Part shown: one piece after another, positions 18,302 to 25,971 of the stretch
Numbering within the stretch: the stretch's first letter is position 1
Layout of the letters: each line of letters begins with the position of its first letter
Assembly: GCA_001275005.1 (NCBI GenBank)
Contig: JWZX01002068.1
Location: 1 to 27,917, forward strand
Direction: 5' to 3'
DNA: 27,917 nt
Origin: Chrysochromulina tobinii
Lineage: Eukaryota > Haptophyta > Prymnesiales > Chrysochromulinaceae
The notes under the pieces: model-generated
What the model was told of the DNA's origin: nothing
The model's input: the letters and a program-made list of their open reading frames with translations, nothing else
Databases searched by the model: none
Translations under genes and position numbers: made by a program

Positions 18302-18861
18302 GCTGCTGCAGCCGCCCGGCGAGCCAGGGGTCGGGTGTTCTGGCGACGGCAGTGCGGACGGCTTCGGGCTGCTTGAGCCTCACCCAAAAGTTCAGTTTTA
18401 GTGCACGCTGTGCGAGCCTACCCATCTAGGCCAACCACGAACGCCTATGGGCCTACCTCGATTGCGACGCTCATCAATCGGATCGCACGTGCGCCGTTCA
18501 AGATCACACTTTTAAGGGGTACTGGCCAGATAGGCCCTCCATGTAATATCAGGTCGTGCACACACTAACATTGAATTAATTGTTCGTGCGGTACGGACGT
18601 ACGGTACCGCCTTTGTGTTAATGTTTACGTGTGAATGTGAATGTGAATGTGTGTATGTGTGATTCTAACACGGTTGTCGCGTCTGTCGTGTTTGCGTTCA
18701 CACGTCGACTTCTTCTGCAACTTATTTGGGAGCGTCCGCGCGGGCAGCCGACGGCGATTGACCCAAGCTGCCGAGGTGCCGACCGAGCTAGTACTGTCCG
18801 AGAGGCTCGGTTCAAGCAAGCCAAGAAGCCGTCGGCGAACCTTGCTTGGCCAGAAAGGACG
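18302..18861. promoter_or_regulatory. 560-bp divergent promoter region
   Basis: It separates the divergently transcribed membrane-repeat gene (minus) and temptin-domain gene (plus), so it must contain both promoters. It holds an inverted repeat with 7-bp arms GCGGTAC/GTACCGC at 18588-18610, followed at 18629-18662 by tandem GTGAAT repeats. No TATA-like element can be assigned with confidence. Confidence 0.5.
18629..18662. repeat. Short (GTGAAT)n tandem repeat
   Basis: Three exact GTGAAT units followed by GTGTGTATGTGTGA. Similar TGTGAA-rich sequence occurs in the intergenic regions at 20508-20545 and 27063-27083. Confidence 0.7.
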
Positions 18862-20413
18862 ATGGTGATCCTTCACGCTCGCTCTGTTCTTCTGCTCTTC
18901 ACCGTGCCACTCATGAGTGCTGTCGAAGGCTATCCGGGCCGTAGAGATGTTCTTCCCAATGCGTACAGCAGTGAATACGGCCAACAATTTTATGACAACG
19001 TGGGCCACGTGGGCGGCTTCCGATACTCAGTGCGTGATGCTGGCAATGTGTGGACGCTAGCACTTTGTCAAGCTGACGATGACTCTGATGGCCAAAGCAA
19101 CGGTCTTGAGATGGGGCGACCCTTGCTGTACGTGGGCCCTAGGCACTGTCGCCCAGTTCACCACTGGCCTGAGCTATCCAGGCGATCCCAGCTCCAGAAC
19201 GAGCAGGTCGATGCCCACTTGTTGTACCCCGAGCTCGACGGCGCCCAATTGTAGCCCACCCCCATCCTCGCCCTCGCCGCCACCCCCATCGCCCTCGCCG
19301 CCGCCAACCTCGCCTTCGCCTTCGCCACCGCCGCCTTCACCCTCGCCACCCTCGCCCTCGCCGCCACCCCCATCGCCCTCGCCGCCGCCGCCGTCGTCAC
19401 CACCGTTACCGCCCTCGCCGCCACCCCCATCGCCCTCGCCGCCGCCGCCGTCGTCACCACCGTTACCGCCCTCGCCGCCACCCCCATCGCCCTCGCCGCC
19501 GCCGCCGTCGTCACCACCATTATCGCCACCATTCCCTTCGCAGCCGCCACCCTCACCTTTGTCACCCGGAGCTGTCTCTTCGCCCTCGCCCTCGCCACCA
19601 CCGCCGTCGCCCTCGCCGCCGCCACCCTCGCCATCACATCCTCCGCCACTGTACTCGCCGCCGCCCTCGCCGCCTTCAATGTCGCCCTCGCCGCGGCCGC
19701 CCTCGCCGCAATTGCCACGGGTTCCCGCGTCGACGCCGCCGCCTCCCTACATCGTCGAGGTGACATTGGTGGCTTCGGGCGACGTGAGCGACTACACGGA
19801 CTCGGTGCGCGCCTCAATCGTAGACTCCTTTGCGGCGGCGGCCAACGTGCCAGCCTCGACCGTTCGTCTCACTGTCACATCGGGCTCCGTACGCCTGTCG
19901 CTGAGCATCGCCGCCGCCACGCTCGCGGCTGCTCAGACGGTCGAGGCGGCCCTCGCGCCGGTTCTGAGCAGCGCCGCCAATGCCTCGGCGCTGCTGCCAC
20001 CGAGCCTCTCCGTCACCGCCACGCCCGTGGTGCAGCTCATCGACTCGTCGCAGTCGACGCCGCCGGTGGCGGTAGCGCCACGACTGGTATCGGGATCGGT
20101 ACCGGTAGGCGCCATCATCGCAATTGCCGTGGCCGTCGGTGTGGTGGCGCTCGGCACGGCGCTGTGGTTTGCGCTGCGAGCTGGCTGGTGCAAGCGTGTA
20201 CAAGCAACCGTGGATGCGATGCCGCCCAAGTGCGCGAACTCGCCTAAGACGCAGACGAGTATGGAGCACACGAATGGGATACAGACGGTCAGCGCAGAGT
20301 CGAGTGCACCGCAAGCCAGGTCGCCGCCGCAGAGGTCGCCTAAGAGCTCGCCGCCTCTGAGCTCGCCGCACAATGAGGCGAGCTCGACGAGGACGTTGTT
20401 TAGAGTTGATTGA
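18862..20413 (+). CDS. Temptin-domain membrane protein with Ser/Pro-rich linker (one-base frameshift)
   Basis: From ATG 18862 a signal peptide (MVILHARSVLLLFTVPLMSA) leads into a temptin-type Cys/Cys domain: YPGRRDVLPNAY, VGHVGG, WTLALCQADDDSDGQSNGLE, then GDPCCTWALGT. The acidic DDDSDG..NGLE loop is the family's typical metal-binding-like signature. Between MG and DP the frame changes. One base too many in the G4 run at 19113-19116 is enough to explain it, and no GT-AG intron fits. Dropping that base gives 516 aa. After the domain come a long P/S linker (about residues 120-280), a domain with GDVSDYT...GSVRLSLSI like that in the gene at 1401-3113, a TM helix (near VGAIIAIAVAVGVVALGTAL) and a short Ser/Pro-rich tail. 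Temptin is a secreted pheromone component in Aplysia; here a surface recognition or matrix role is inferred. It could be a sequence error or a recent pseudogene. Confidence 0.78.
19250..19740 (+). repeat. Coding Ser/Pro repeat with 57-bp higher-order units
   Basis: Encodes the hydroxyproline-rich-type linker of the temptin-domain protein. Within 19350-19520 a 57-bp unit (19 residues, PPLPPSPPPPSPSPPPPSS) is repeated three times with almost no divergence. Confidence 0.85.
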
Positions 20414-20673
20414 GCTGTTTGAGAGCGATAGGGTGCAGCTCGTGACTAGCTCGCCGCGCAGTAACCAGTATTTGCATGTGGACAGCTGCAACTGCAAATC
20501 GTGATGTGCATGTGAAATTGTGAATCGCACGTGAATATGTCATTGTGAAAGTATGAAAATTTGGCATGCAAGATGATATTACTTTTTGACGAAATGATTT
20601 CTTATCCGCTGTTTCGCCCTGGAACGCCTCCTTCCTAGCGGGTAATCCTTTTGTTATCCTGGTCGTCGCCAAG
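20414..20673. other. Intergenic region between tandem plus-strand genes
   Basis: It contains a cluster of TGTGAA/ACGTGAA motifs at 20508-20545 and an AT-richer stretch at 20540-20605 ahead of the hydrolase gene. It probably holds the 3' UTR of the temptin gene and the hydrolase promoter. Confidence 0.4.
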
Positions 20674-22500
20674 ATGAATACCACGCGGTGGACTGACACT
20701 CGTACCGGAAATTCGGGCCCAACACTCCCACTATTGGCGCTCGACGGCGGACTGAGACACCTCCAATCCGCGAATACCCTGCGGCAAAGCGCCTTTGTGC
20801 AGCGGCTCCGCACGGGCGCATCCATAAGCATCGGCGTGCTCGGCGCCAGCGTTGCTCAGCAGGGAGGGTGCCTCGACCAGCCCGGTGAGCGCTGCATGCT
20901 CTACAGCCGTAAAGGCTATTTTGTGCGGCTTCTGCGGTACATTAACGCGACATGGCCGCACCCATCGAACGCGCTGCACAATGGAGCCATCGATGCGACC
21001 CCAGCGCAAAGCTTCATGACGTGCCTGATGCCGCTGCTACCCGTGGCGCCGCCGCAGCTCCTGCTCCTCGAATTTGGCTCGATGGCACGCTCTATCGATC
21101 TGCCCCGCACAGAGCTGCTCATCCGTCGGCTGCTTGCGCTGCCATCGCAGCCGCTCCTCCTCTTCGTGACCGTGCGCGAATGGTGCGCCTCGTCGCACAT
21201 ATGGTTCAACTCCAAGCGCAATGTGTCTGCCAAGACCCTTTTCTCGAAGCATACTTACGCTCAAGGCGCCGATACACTGTACGCGAAGGCCGAGGCGACC
21301 TTCGAGCGCTTCTGTTTGCACTATGACTTGAGCTGCGTCTCATACCACGGCGCCCTCGCGCGAGGCTTCTACGGCGGCTGGCCCGGCTTCGAGCTCGCGG
21401 CGATTGCAGCCGACTGCCTGCACCCTGCCAAGGGAAGGCATGGCGGGGCTTACATGACGCAACTGCTCGAGCATTGGACTCGGCGCGTCATGGCCGCTGC
21501 GGACAGCGCCGTTACGAGCGCCTCGCCCATGGGTGCGCGGGAACGTGCCGCAGCCTTGTCGCTGCGAATCATGCCAACGGAGCCGCCAACGGCACATCTC
21601 GCGTCGCGAGCGTTGCCCGCGCCGCTTCTGCCCGAGGCACGGCGAGCTCTTCGCATGCCCCGCGCTGAGATTGAACCGGACCGCTGCTGGGGCTTTGGGC
21701 CGTTGGGAGCGCATGGGAAGCACTACAGGTATGCGCGGCTGCAGTTGGTGCCCTGGCGAACTGCGTACTGCGCGACGGCCGATCTGCCATTTGAACGGTG
21801 TGAGTTCCGGTGTGATCGGGCATCATGCGCACAATTGTGTCCCGCCGTCCACCCTGGTGAGCCCTCGTATCTGGCGGCGGCGGCAGTGCCTCCCACTGTG
21901 AGCACCGCGACCGCACCTCACTCTACCTCTGCTCTCTCATTGCCGGTCTGGACTCACTGCCTGTATGCCCTCGGACAATCGAGTGTGCGCGGGCGGCGCC
22001 CGAAGAGGTCAGAGGGGGCACTCGCCCTGCGGCCCGGGGCCTCGATTGAGGTGCCTCTCGACATCTCACGCGCACACGCTGCCACCGGCGCTGTTGCTTG
22101 CGCGGAGCTCTCTTATCTGACCTCATATGAGCACATGGGCGTCGCGAGCGTCAGTTGCGTGCGCGGTTGTGCATGTGACTCGCGGCGCATCGATGCCCAC
22201 AGGCCTCCGGACGCTCACGAGCGCAACGTGTCCTTGTTCAGCCAGCTGCGGCTAACCCTGCGGCTGAGTCGACGAGGGCGCACGCCGCCCATGCCGCCTC
22301 AGTCCACGACGACGACAGAGGAGGAGGAGGAGGAGGAGGCTGTGAGGGAGGTGGATACTGTGTGCTGGCTGCGCGTGCGCGTGCTGGACGACAGCTCGAG
22401 TGGTGGAGGGCACAAATTCAAGTTGCGACTGGCCACTGTGGCCGTCGGCGCGGCGTGCGCAGAGGGCGAGCAGAGTTCGAGAAGCACAGTACGTTCTTGA
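20674..22500 (+). CDS. SGNH/GDSL-like hydrolase with C-terminal Cys-rich beta domain
   Basis: Single-exon ORF of 608 aa from ATG 20674. SGNH blocks: VLGASVAQQGGC (nucleophile Ser59 in G-A-S), NGAIDATPAQSF (block II Asn/Gly near 103-104), LLLEFGSMARS (block III position, residues 130-140) and DCLHPAKGR (block V, Asp247 and His250). Block III lacks the usual G-x-N-D asparagine, so the oxyanion hole may be altered. From about residue 345 a C-terminal region has paired Cys and the segment LTSYEHMGVASVSC.RGCAC, which resembles a beta domain that follows SGNH domains in algal proteins. A short Glu run occurs near 550. Expected activity is hydrolysis or transfer of an ester (acetyl) group, possibly on a polysaccharide. 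No signal peptide is seen at this start, so an upstream exon may be missing. The reading frame is otherwise intact. Confidence 0.75.
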   Translation: MNTTRWTDTRTGNSGPTLPLLALDGGLRHLQSANTLRQSAFVQRLRTGASISIGVLGASVAQQGGCLDQPGERCMLYSRKGYFVRLLRYINATWPHPSNALHNGAIDATPAQSFMTCLMPLLPVAPPQLLLLEFGSMARSIDLPRTELLIRRLLALPSQPLLLFVTVREWCASSHIWFNSKRNVSAKTLFSKHTYAQGADTLYAKAEATFERFCLHYDLSCVSYHGALARGFYGGWPGFELAAIAADCLHPAKGRHGGAYMTQLLEHWTRRVMAAADSAVTSASPMGARERAAALSLRIMPTEPPTAHLASRALPAPLLPEARRALRMPRAEIEPDRCWGFGPLGAHGKHYRYARLQLVPWRTAYCATADLPFERCEFRCDRASCAQLCPAVHPGEPSYLAAAAVPPTVSTATAPHSTSALSLPVWTHCLYALGQSSVRGRRPKRSEGALALRPGASIEVPLDISRAHAATGAVACAELSYLTSYEHMGVASVSCVRGCACDSRRIDAHRPPDAHERNVSLFSQLRLTLRLSRRGRTPPMPPQSTTTTEEEEEEEAVREVDTVCWLRVRVLDDSSSGGGHKFKLRLATVAVGAACAEGEQSSRSTVRS

Positions 22501-23232
22501 TCGTTGACGACGGATGTCCGCGCCGCACGACGCGCATAAGCCATAACGACCCGGTTCCAGGTAATTTGTATAAAAAGCTCACCACTCAGGAATTGAGCAG
22601 TGTCCCACGGCCTTCTGAGGCACATGCAGTGTCGTCTACATATCAATTGGGGCCATGCAATGCCAATCGTGGCACTCGTAACAAGGAAGGTGTGACTGTA
22701 CCAACCGAAGCGCTTCGCAATCAGTCTCTCCGTAATCAGTCTCTATCTCTCCGCAATCAGTCTCTCAGTTGACGTGCGGAGCCGTCGCTCTCAGTTGACG
22801 TGCGGAGCCGTCGCTGGGACCGGACCGCGGTGCCCCCGGCGCGGGGCGCCGCGGTGTGTCGCGCGGGACAGTCCGCAGATCATGCCGCAGATGTGATGTC
22901 CGATGATGCCTCGCGCGGGCGTTGCCGCACGTTCGACTTCGAGACACTGGTGACTCACTGACGTGTCTCTCGGCAGTGAGTTGTGCACCGAGGCAGATTC
23001 TTTGACTTACGAGATTACAACTGCGAACTGACTCACGGCGCCGCCGAGAATTCGCGTCCACGTCGGCACGTGCATGCATATGTTCACGGATCCGGCTCTT
23101 TAGTTGCCTCTCTTCCTGTGTCCTTGCTCTTTTCGCCCCTCAGGGCCGCCGCTAGCGTACAGGCCGCACGCGTGTCCGTCGACTCCACTCGCATCGCAGC
23201 ACCGGAGAAACTAACATGCGAACGCGCAGCCC
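22501..23232. other. 730-bp intergenic region between convergent genes
   Basis: The hydrolase (plus) and the DCC gene (minus) end toward each other here. It holds a tandem repeat cluster at 22716-22814 and a GC-rich palindromic stretch near 22820-22860 (GGCGCGGGGCGCC). No gene is supported; it is probably 3' UTR and terminator sequence for both genes. Confidence 0.5.
22716..22814. repeat. Tandem short repeats (CGCAATCAGTCTCT)n and a perfect 26-bp duplication
   Basis: CGCAATCAGTCTCT-like units occur near 22716, 22731 and 22752. They run into two perfect 26-bp copies at 22763-22788 and 22789-22814, beginning TCTCAGTTGACG. Confidence 0.85.
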
Positions 23233-24017
23233 TCAGGCCGCCGTCGCTGCACCGCCGTCCTTCTTCTCATCCTCCTCGTCGCCGTAGTCGAGCATGCACT
23301 CCTCCTCGGCGTCACATCCCTCGCCCGCCGACGCCTTCTGGACGTCCCTCAGTTGCGTAACGGCAGACGCGAGCGCCTTGCCGCCAGGAAGCCACTTGGA
23401 GATTTTGTGGCGATGCTCCGAGACGACGGAGTAAACGCCGTCGATAAACCAGCGGATGATCGGCAGGCGAAGGACAGCCATGAGCCAGCCGAGGCCGACT
23501 GCGGTGTACGCGGTCAACACCGCCTCCGAGCCCTCTGCGACCCGTCCGCCGCTGATGACATGGAAGTGGGCCATTGCGTCCTCGAAAGCAACATTTCCGT
23601 TGGCGGCAGGCGAGTAAGAAGGGTCGCGGATGTTGACGAATTCGAGCCGGCTCCGCCTCCTATCGAACCAGCTGAGAATGGCCTTGTTGGTGAGGCACAC
23701 CTGTACGGTCGATATGCTGAGCCGTATCAGCAGCGGCAGCCGAGGAAGCAGGAGAGCGGCGTTGCGAGCGCAGAGGCGGGATGGCAGGCTCGCTGGCGCA
23801 CCATGCATTTCCCGTCATACAAGACTTTGGTTCGCGCATCCTCGACTGGCAGTGCAAAGGCAGCGGAGCGCACGGTGCTGCTGCGTTGCTGCGCCAATCG
23901 CGGCAGGGCGCTGGGCCCATGGAAGGCGCAGCATGCGGCGAGCAAGTGCAGCATCTGCGTCGTGATGAAGACTCTCGTGTCTTTGCAGACTCTCCAGATT
24001 GCCGAGTAATTTGTCAT
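23233..24017 (-). CDS. DCC-family putative thiol-disulfide oxidoreductase (DUF393), two exons
   Basis: Exon 1 24017-23802 and exon 2 23700-23233, joined across a 101-bp GT-AG intron in phase 0, give 227 aa (206 aa from the alternative ATG at 23954). The join restores the family's opening motif VLYDGKCMVC with its C-x-x-C redox pair; each exon alone lacks it. The rest fits the family: FVNIRDPSY, FEDAMAHFHVIS, EAVLTAYTAVGLGWL and LPIIRWFIDGVYSVVSEHR. The N-terminus from 23954 (MLHLLAACCAFHGPSALP...) is hydrophobic then Arg/Ser-rich, as in a bipartite plastid leader, and plant relatives include organelle proteins. The C-terminus is strongly acidic (DYGDEEDEKK). It is divergent from the SET gene 132 bp away. 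Biochemical activity of the family is little established. Confidence 0.85.
23701..23801 (-). other. Intron splitting the C-x-x-C motif of the DCC gene
   Basis: ATG|GTGCGCCAGC...GACCGTACAG|GTGTGCCTC, phase 0, 101 bp. It falls between Met and Val of C-M-V-C. CTGCTGATACGG about 33 bp before the acceptor is a plausible branch site. Confidence 0.88.
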
Positions 24018-24148
24018 GCGTCGACTCCCTCGCGCGGACTCCAGAAGCAGCCATCGGCAGCTGTGAACTACATCTTCTGAGTTCGCGGGGAGAGGACCTT
24101 TGTCGAACCATTGCAAATAGAGTGTGGCGGCCTTTACTCTACGTGATC
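24018..24148. promoter_or_regulatory. Short divergent promoter between DCC and PHD-SET genes
   Basis: Only 131 bp separate the most likely starts (24017 minus, 24149 plus), so the two genes probably share a bidirectional promoter. If the DCC start is 23954 the gap is about 194 bp. No core element can be named. Confidence 0.4.
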
Positions 24149-25773
24149 ATGCGTCGTCGGTCCGTTCAATCCGACTCGCTCAACGTGTGCCCGATGTGCA
24201 AGAAGGTCGTAGAATACGGCCTCATGTGCGAGAGCTGCGCCTGTTGGTTCCATGCCAACGAGCAGTGCTGCGGTGACGCTCTCGCGACGGCATTCACCAC
24301 GAGTGGACGCGACGCGTGGTGCTGCCTGAATTGCTACCCTCGGCAGGGCGAGACCCAGCCGGTGGACCCACTCAAGCTGCCCGCCACTAACATTGACCAC
24401 GTCGATTGGCGCCGAGCCTTCCGCATCCTCACCGACTCGTGCGCTGGCTGCGGCCTCAAGGTGCGCACCGACCACAGTGCTCTGCGCTGCGGGCGGTGCG
24501 AGCTCGCGTACCACGCGGTCGATCGGTGCACCGGCCTGAGCGAGCGCGAGATCGCGACGCATCTGGAGGCGGCGGCCGCCGCGGACGATGCCGCTGCGGA
24601 CAACGGCGCCGCCGCCACCGCCCGCAGCACGTGGTGGTGCCCGACGTGCATGGTACATGAGACTGGCGCGGCCATCGATGATGCGCTCGTGATGGCGGAC
24701 TGCACCGGCGGCCAGGAGGCACACGCGATCCCGCTGCTCAATGAGGTCGACCCGGAGGCCAACCGCGCCCTGCCTGTCGAGGAGCAGGTGCAGGCGGGCG
24801 GCTTTGAGTACGCGAAGCAGGTGACGTGGCGCCACCCGAACGCCATCAAGCAGTTCACGACGCTCTCTCACGCCAATTGGGGCGGCCGGTGCATCGACGC
24901 GGAGGCCACGTCGTGGCTACCCGGCAACGAGGAGTCCAAGGGCCAGCCGATCCGGCGGGAAGGTGGTGGCGAGGGCGCCGCGTACAATCGGCAGGGGCAG
25001 CTCCTCTTCGCGCGCGATTGCATCTTTGAGTGCAACGAGACGTCCTCCTGCGGCCCCGACTGCCCGAACCGCGTCGTGGGGCGTGGCGTGTGGGCGCCGC
25101 TGCAAGTGGTCAAGACCGTTGGTCGTGGATGGGGCGTGCGCTGCCGCCAGCGACTCGCAGCGGGCAGCTTCGTATGTGAGTACACCGGTACGATGCTCTT
25201 CGACACGGATGCGGCCGCGGCCGGGCCGGCATTCAAGTGCTCACCACGGCACGCGCCCCTCTTCCCCACAGGTACGATGCTCCTCGACACGGATGCGGAC
25301 GCGGCCGGGCTCGAAGTGGATGACTCATACCTATTCAACCTCGACGGCGAGGACAAGGGGCAGGTGAGCAAGCGGCGGCGCACTGGTGCCGCCGCCTCGG
25401 GCACCTCAGCGATCGCCGCGCAGACCTCGAAGAACCCTGAGCTTGCGGTGGATGCGTCGCGTATCGGCTCGGTCGCACGCTTCCTGAACCACTGCTGCGA
25501 GCCGAACCTGTTCGTGCAGGTGCGCTCAGCGGAGGAGGAGGTGTGAATGCGTCTGAGTCTGAGTGTGTCTGAGCACCTCCTTGATGGCCTCCCTCTCAGT
25601 CTGTCTTCATCGAGTACTCGTGCCGCGTGCACCGCATCGCGCTCTTCGCCGCGCGCGACATCCTGCCGTACGAGGAGCTCACGTACGACTATGGCTACGT
25701 CGTCGGCTCCGTCGAGGGTAAGACACTAAAGTGCCTGTGCGGCGCGCCCTCGTGCCGCGGGTACCTCTTCTGA
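24149..25773 (+). CDS. PHD-PHD-SET domain histone lysine methyltransferase (SUV39/EHMT-like), three exons
   Basis: Exons 24149-25187, 25272-25519 and 25600-25773 give 486 aa. Start ATG 24149 is chosen because the upstream open frame overlaps the divergent promoter. Domains: PHD-type zinc fingers at about C14-C63 (CPMCKK...CESC..WFH...CCLNC) and C98-C167 (CAGC...CGRCELAYH...WWCPTC), a partial pre-SET ([18 protein letters not shown], about 291-307), SET ([43 protein letters not shown]) and post-[18 protein letters not shown] with the C-x-C-x4-C zinc site. It transfers methyl from S-adenosylmethionine to a histone lysine, most likely H3K9, in the nucleus; the PHD fingers probably read histone tails. 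The N-terminal Cys triad of pre-SET looks missing. Retaining intron 1 would insert 28 residues within the SET domain. Confidence 0.92.
25188..25271 (+). other. In-frame 84-bp intron headed by a 39-bp copy of the next exon
   Basis: ACCG|GTACGATGCTC...TTCCCCACAG|GTACGATGCTC. The first 39 bp of the intron match the first 39 bp of the downstream exon (from 25272) with two mismatches; the other 45 bp end in a pyrimidine tract and ACAG. It has no stop and a length divisible by three. Removal gives [17 protein letters not shown]...[10 protein letters not shown], which matches normal SET spacing, whereas retention duplicates TML.DTDA.AAG. Confidence 0.8.
25520..25599 (+). other. Intron 2 of the PHD-SET gene
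   Basis: GTGCAG|GTGCGCTCAG...TGGCCTCCCTCTCAG|TCT, phase 0, 80 bp. Without it the frame stops after EEEV; with it [13 protein letters not shown] continues to [20 protein letters not shown] and the post-SET motif. The acceptor region CTTGATGGCCTCCCTCTCAG resembles the TGATTGCCTCCCTCATCAG acceptor in the PX gene. Confidence 0.93.
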
Positions 25774-25971
25774 CACGCAAGCACATCAAAAAGCATTCGA
25801 ACATCTTCCCTCCGCGAGAGACCGAGTGAACTGTAGGACGACGACTAATAAACTGCGTAGGAGTAGTAGCGGCGAACACGACTGTACCGGTTCCAACGTA
25901 CCGAGTGCCCATGCCGGGGTTCATGTTATTATAATACATACAGTGCCGCGCGGACTGACGGCGACGCACGA

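Noticed and set aside
19158-19817. Minus-strand Ala/Arg/Val-rich ORF opposite the temptin gene
   Set aside because: Direct antisense product of the Ser/Pro coding repeat.
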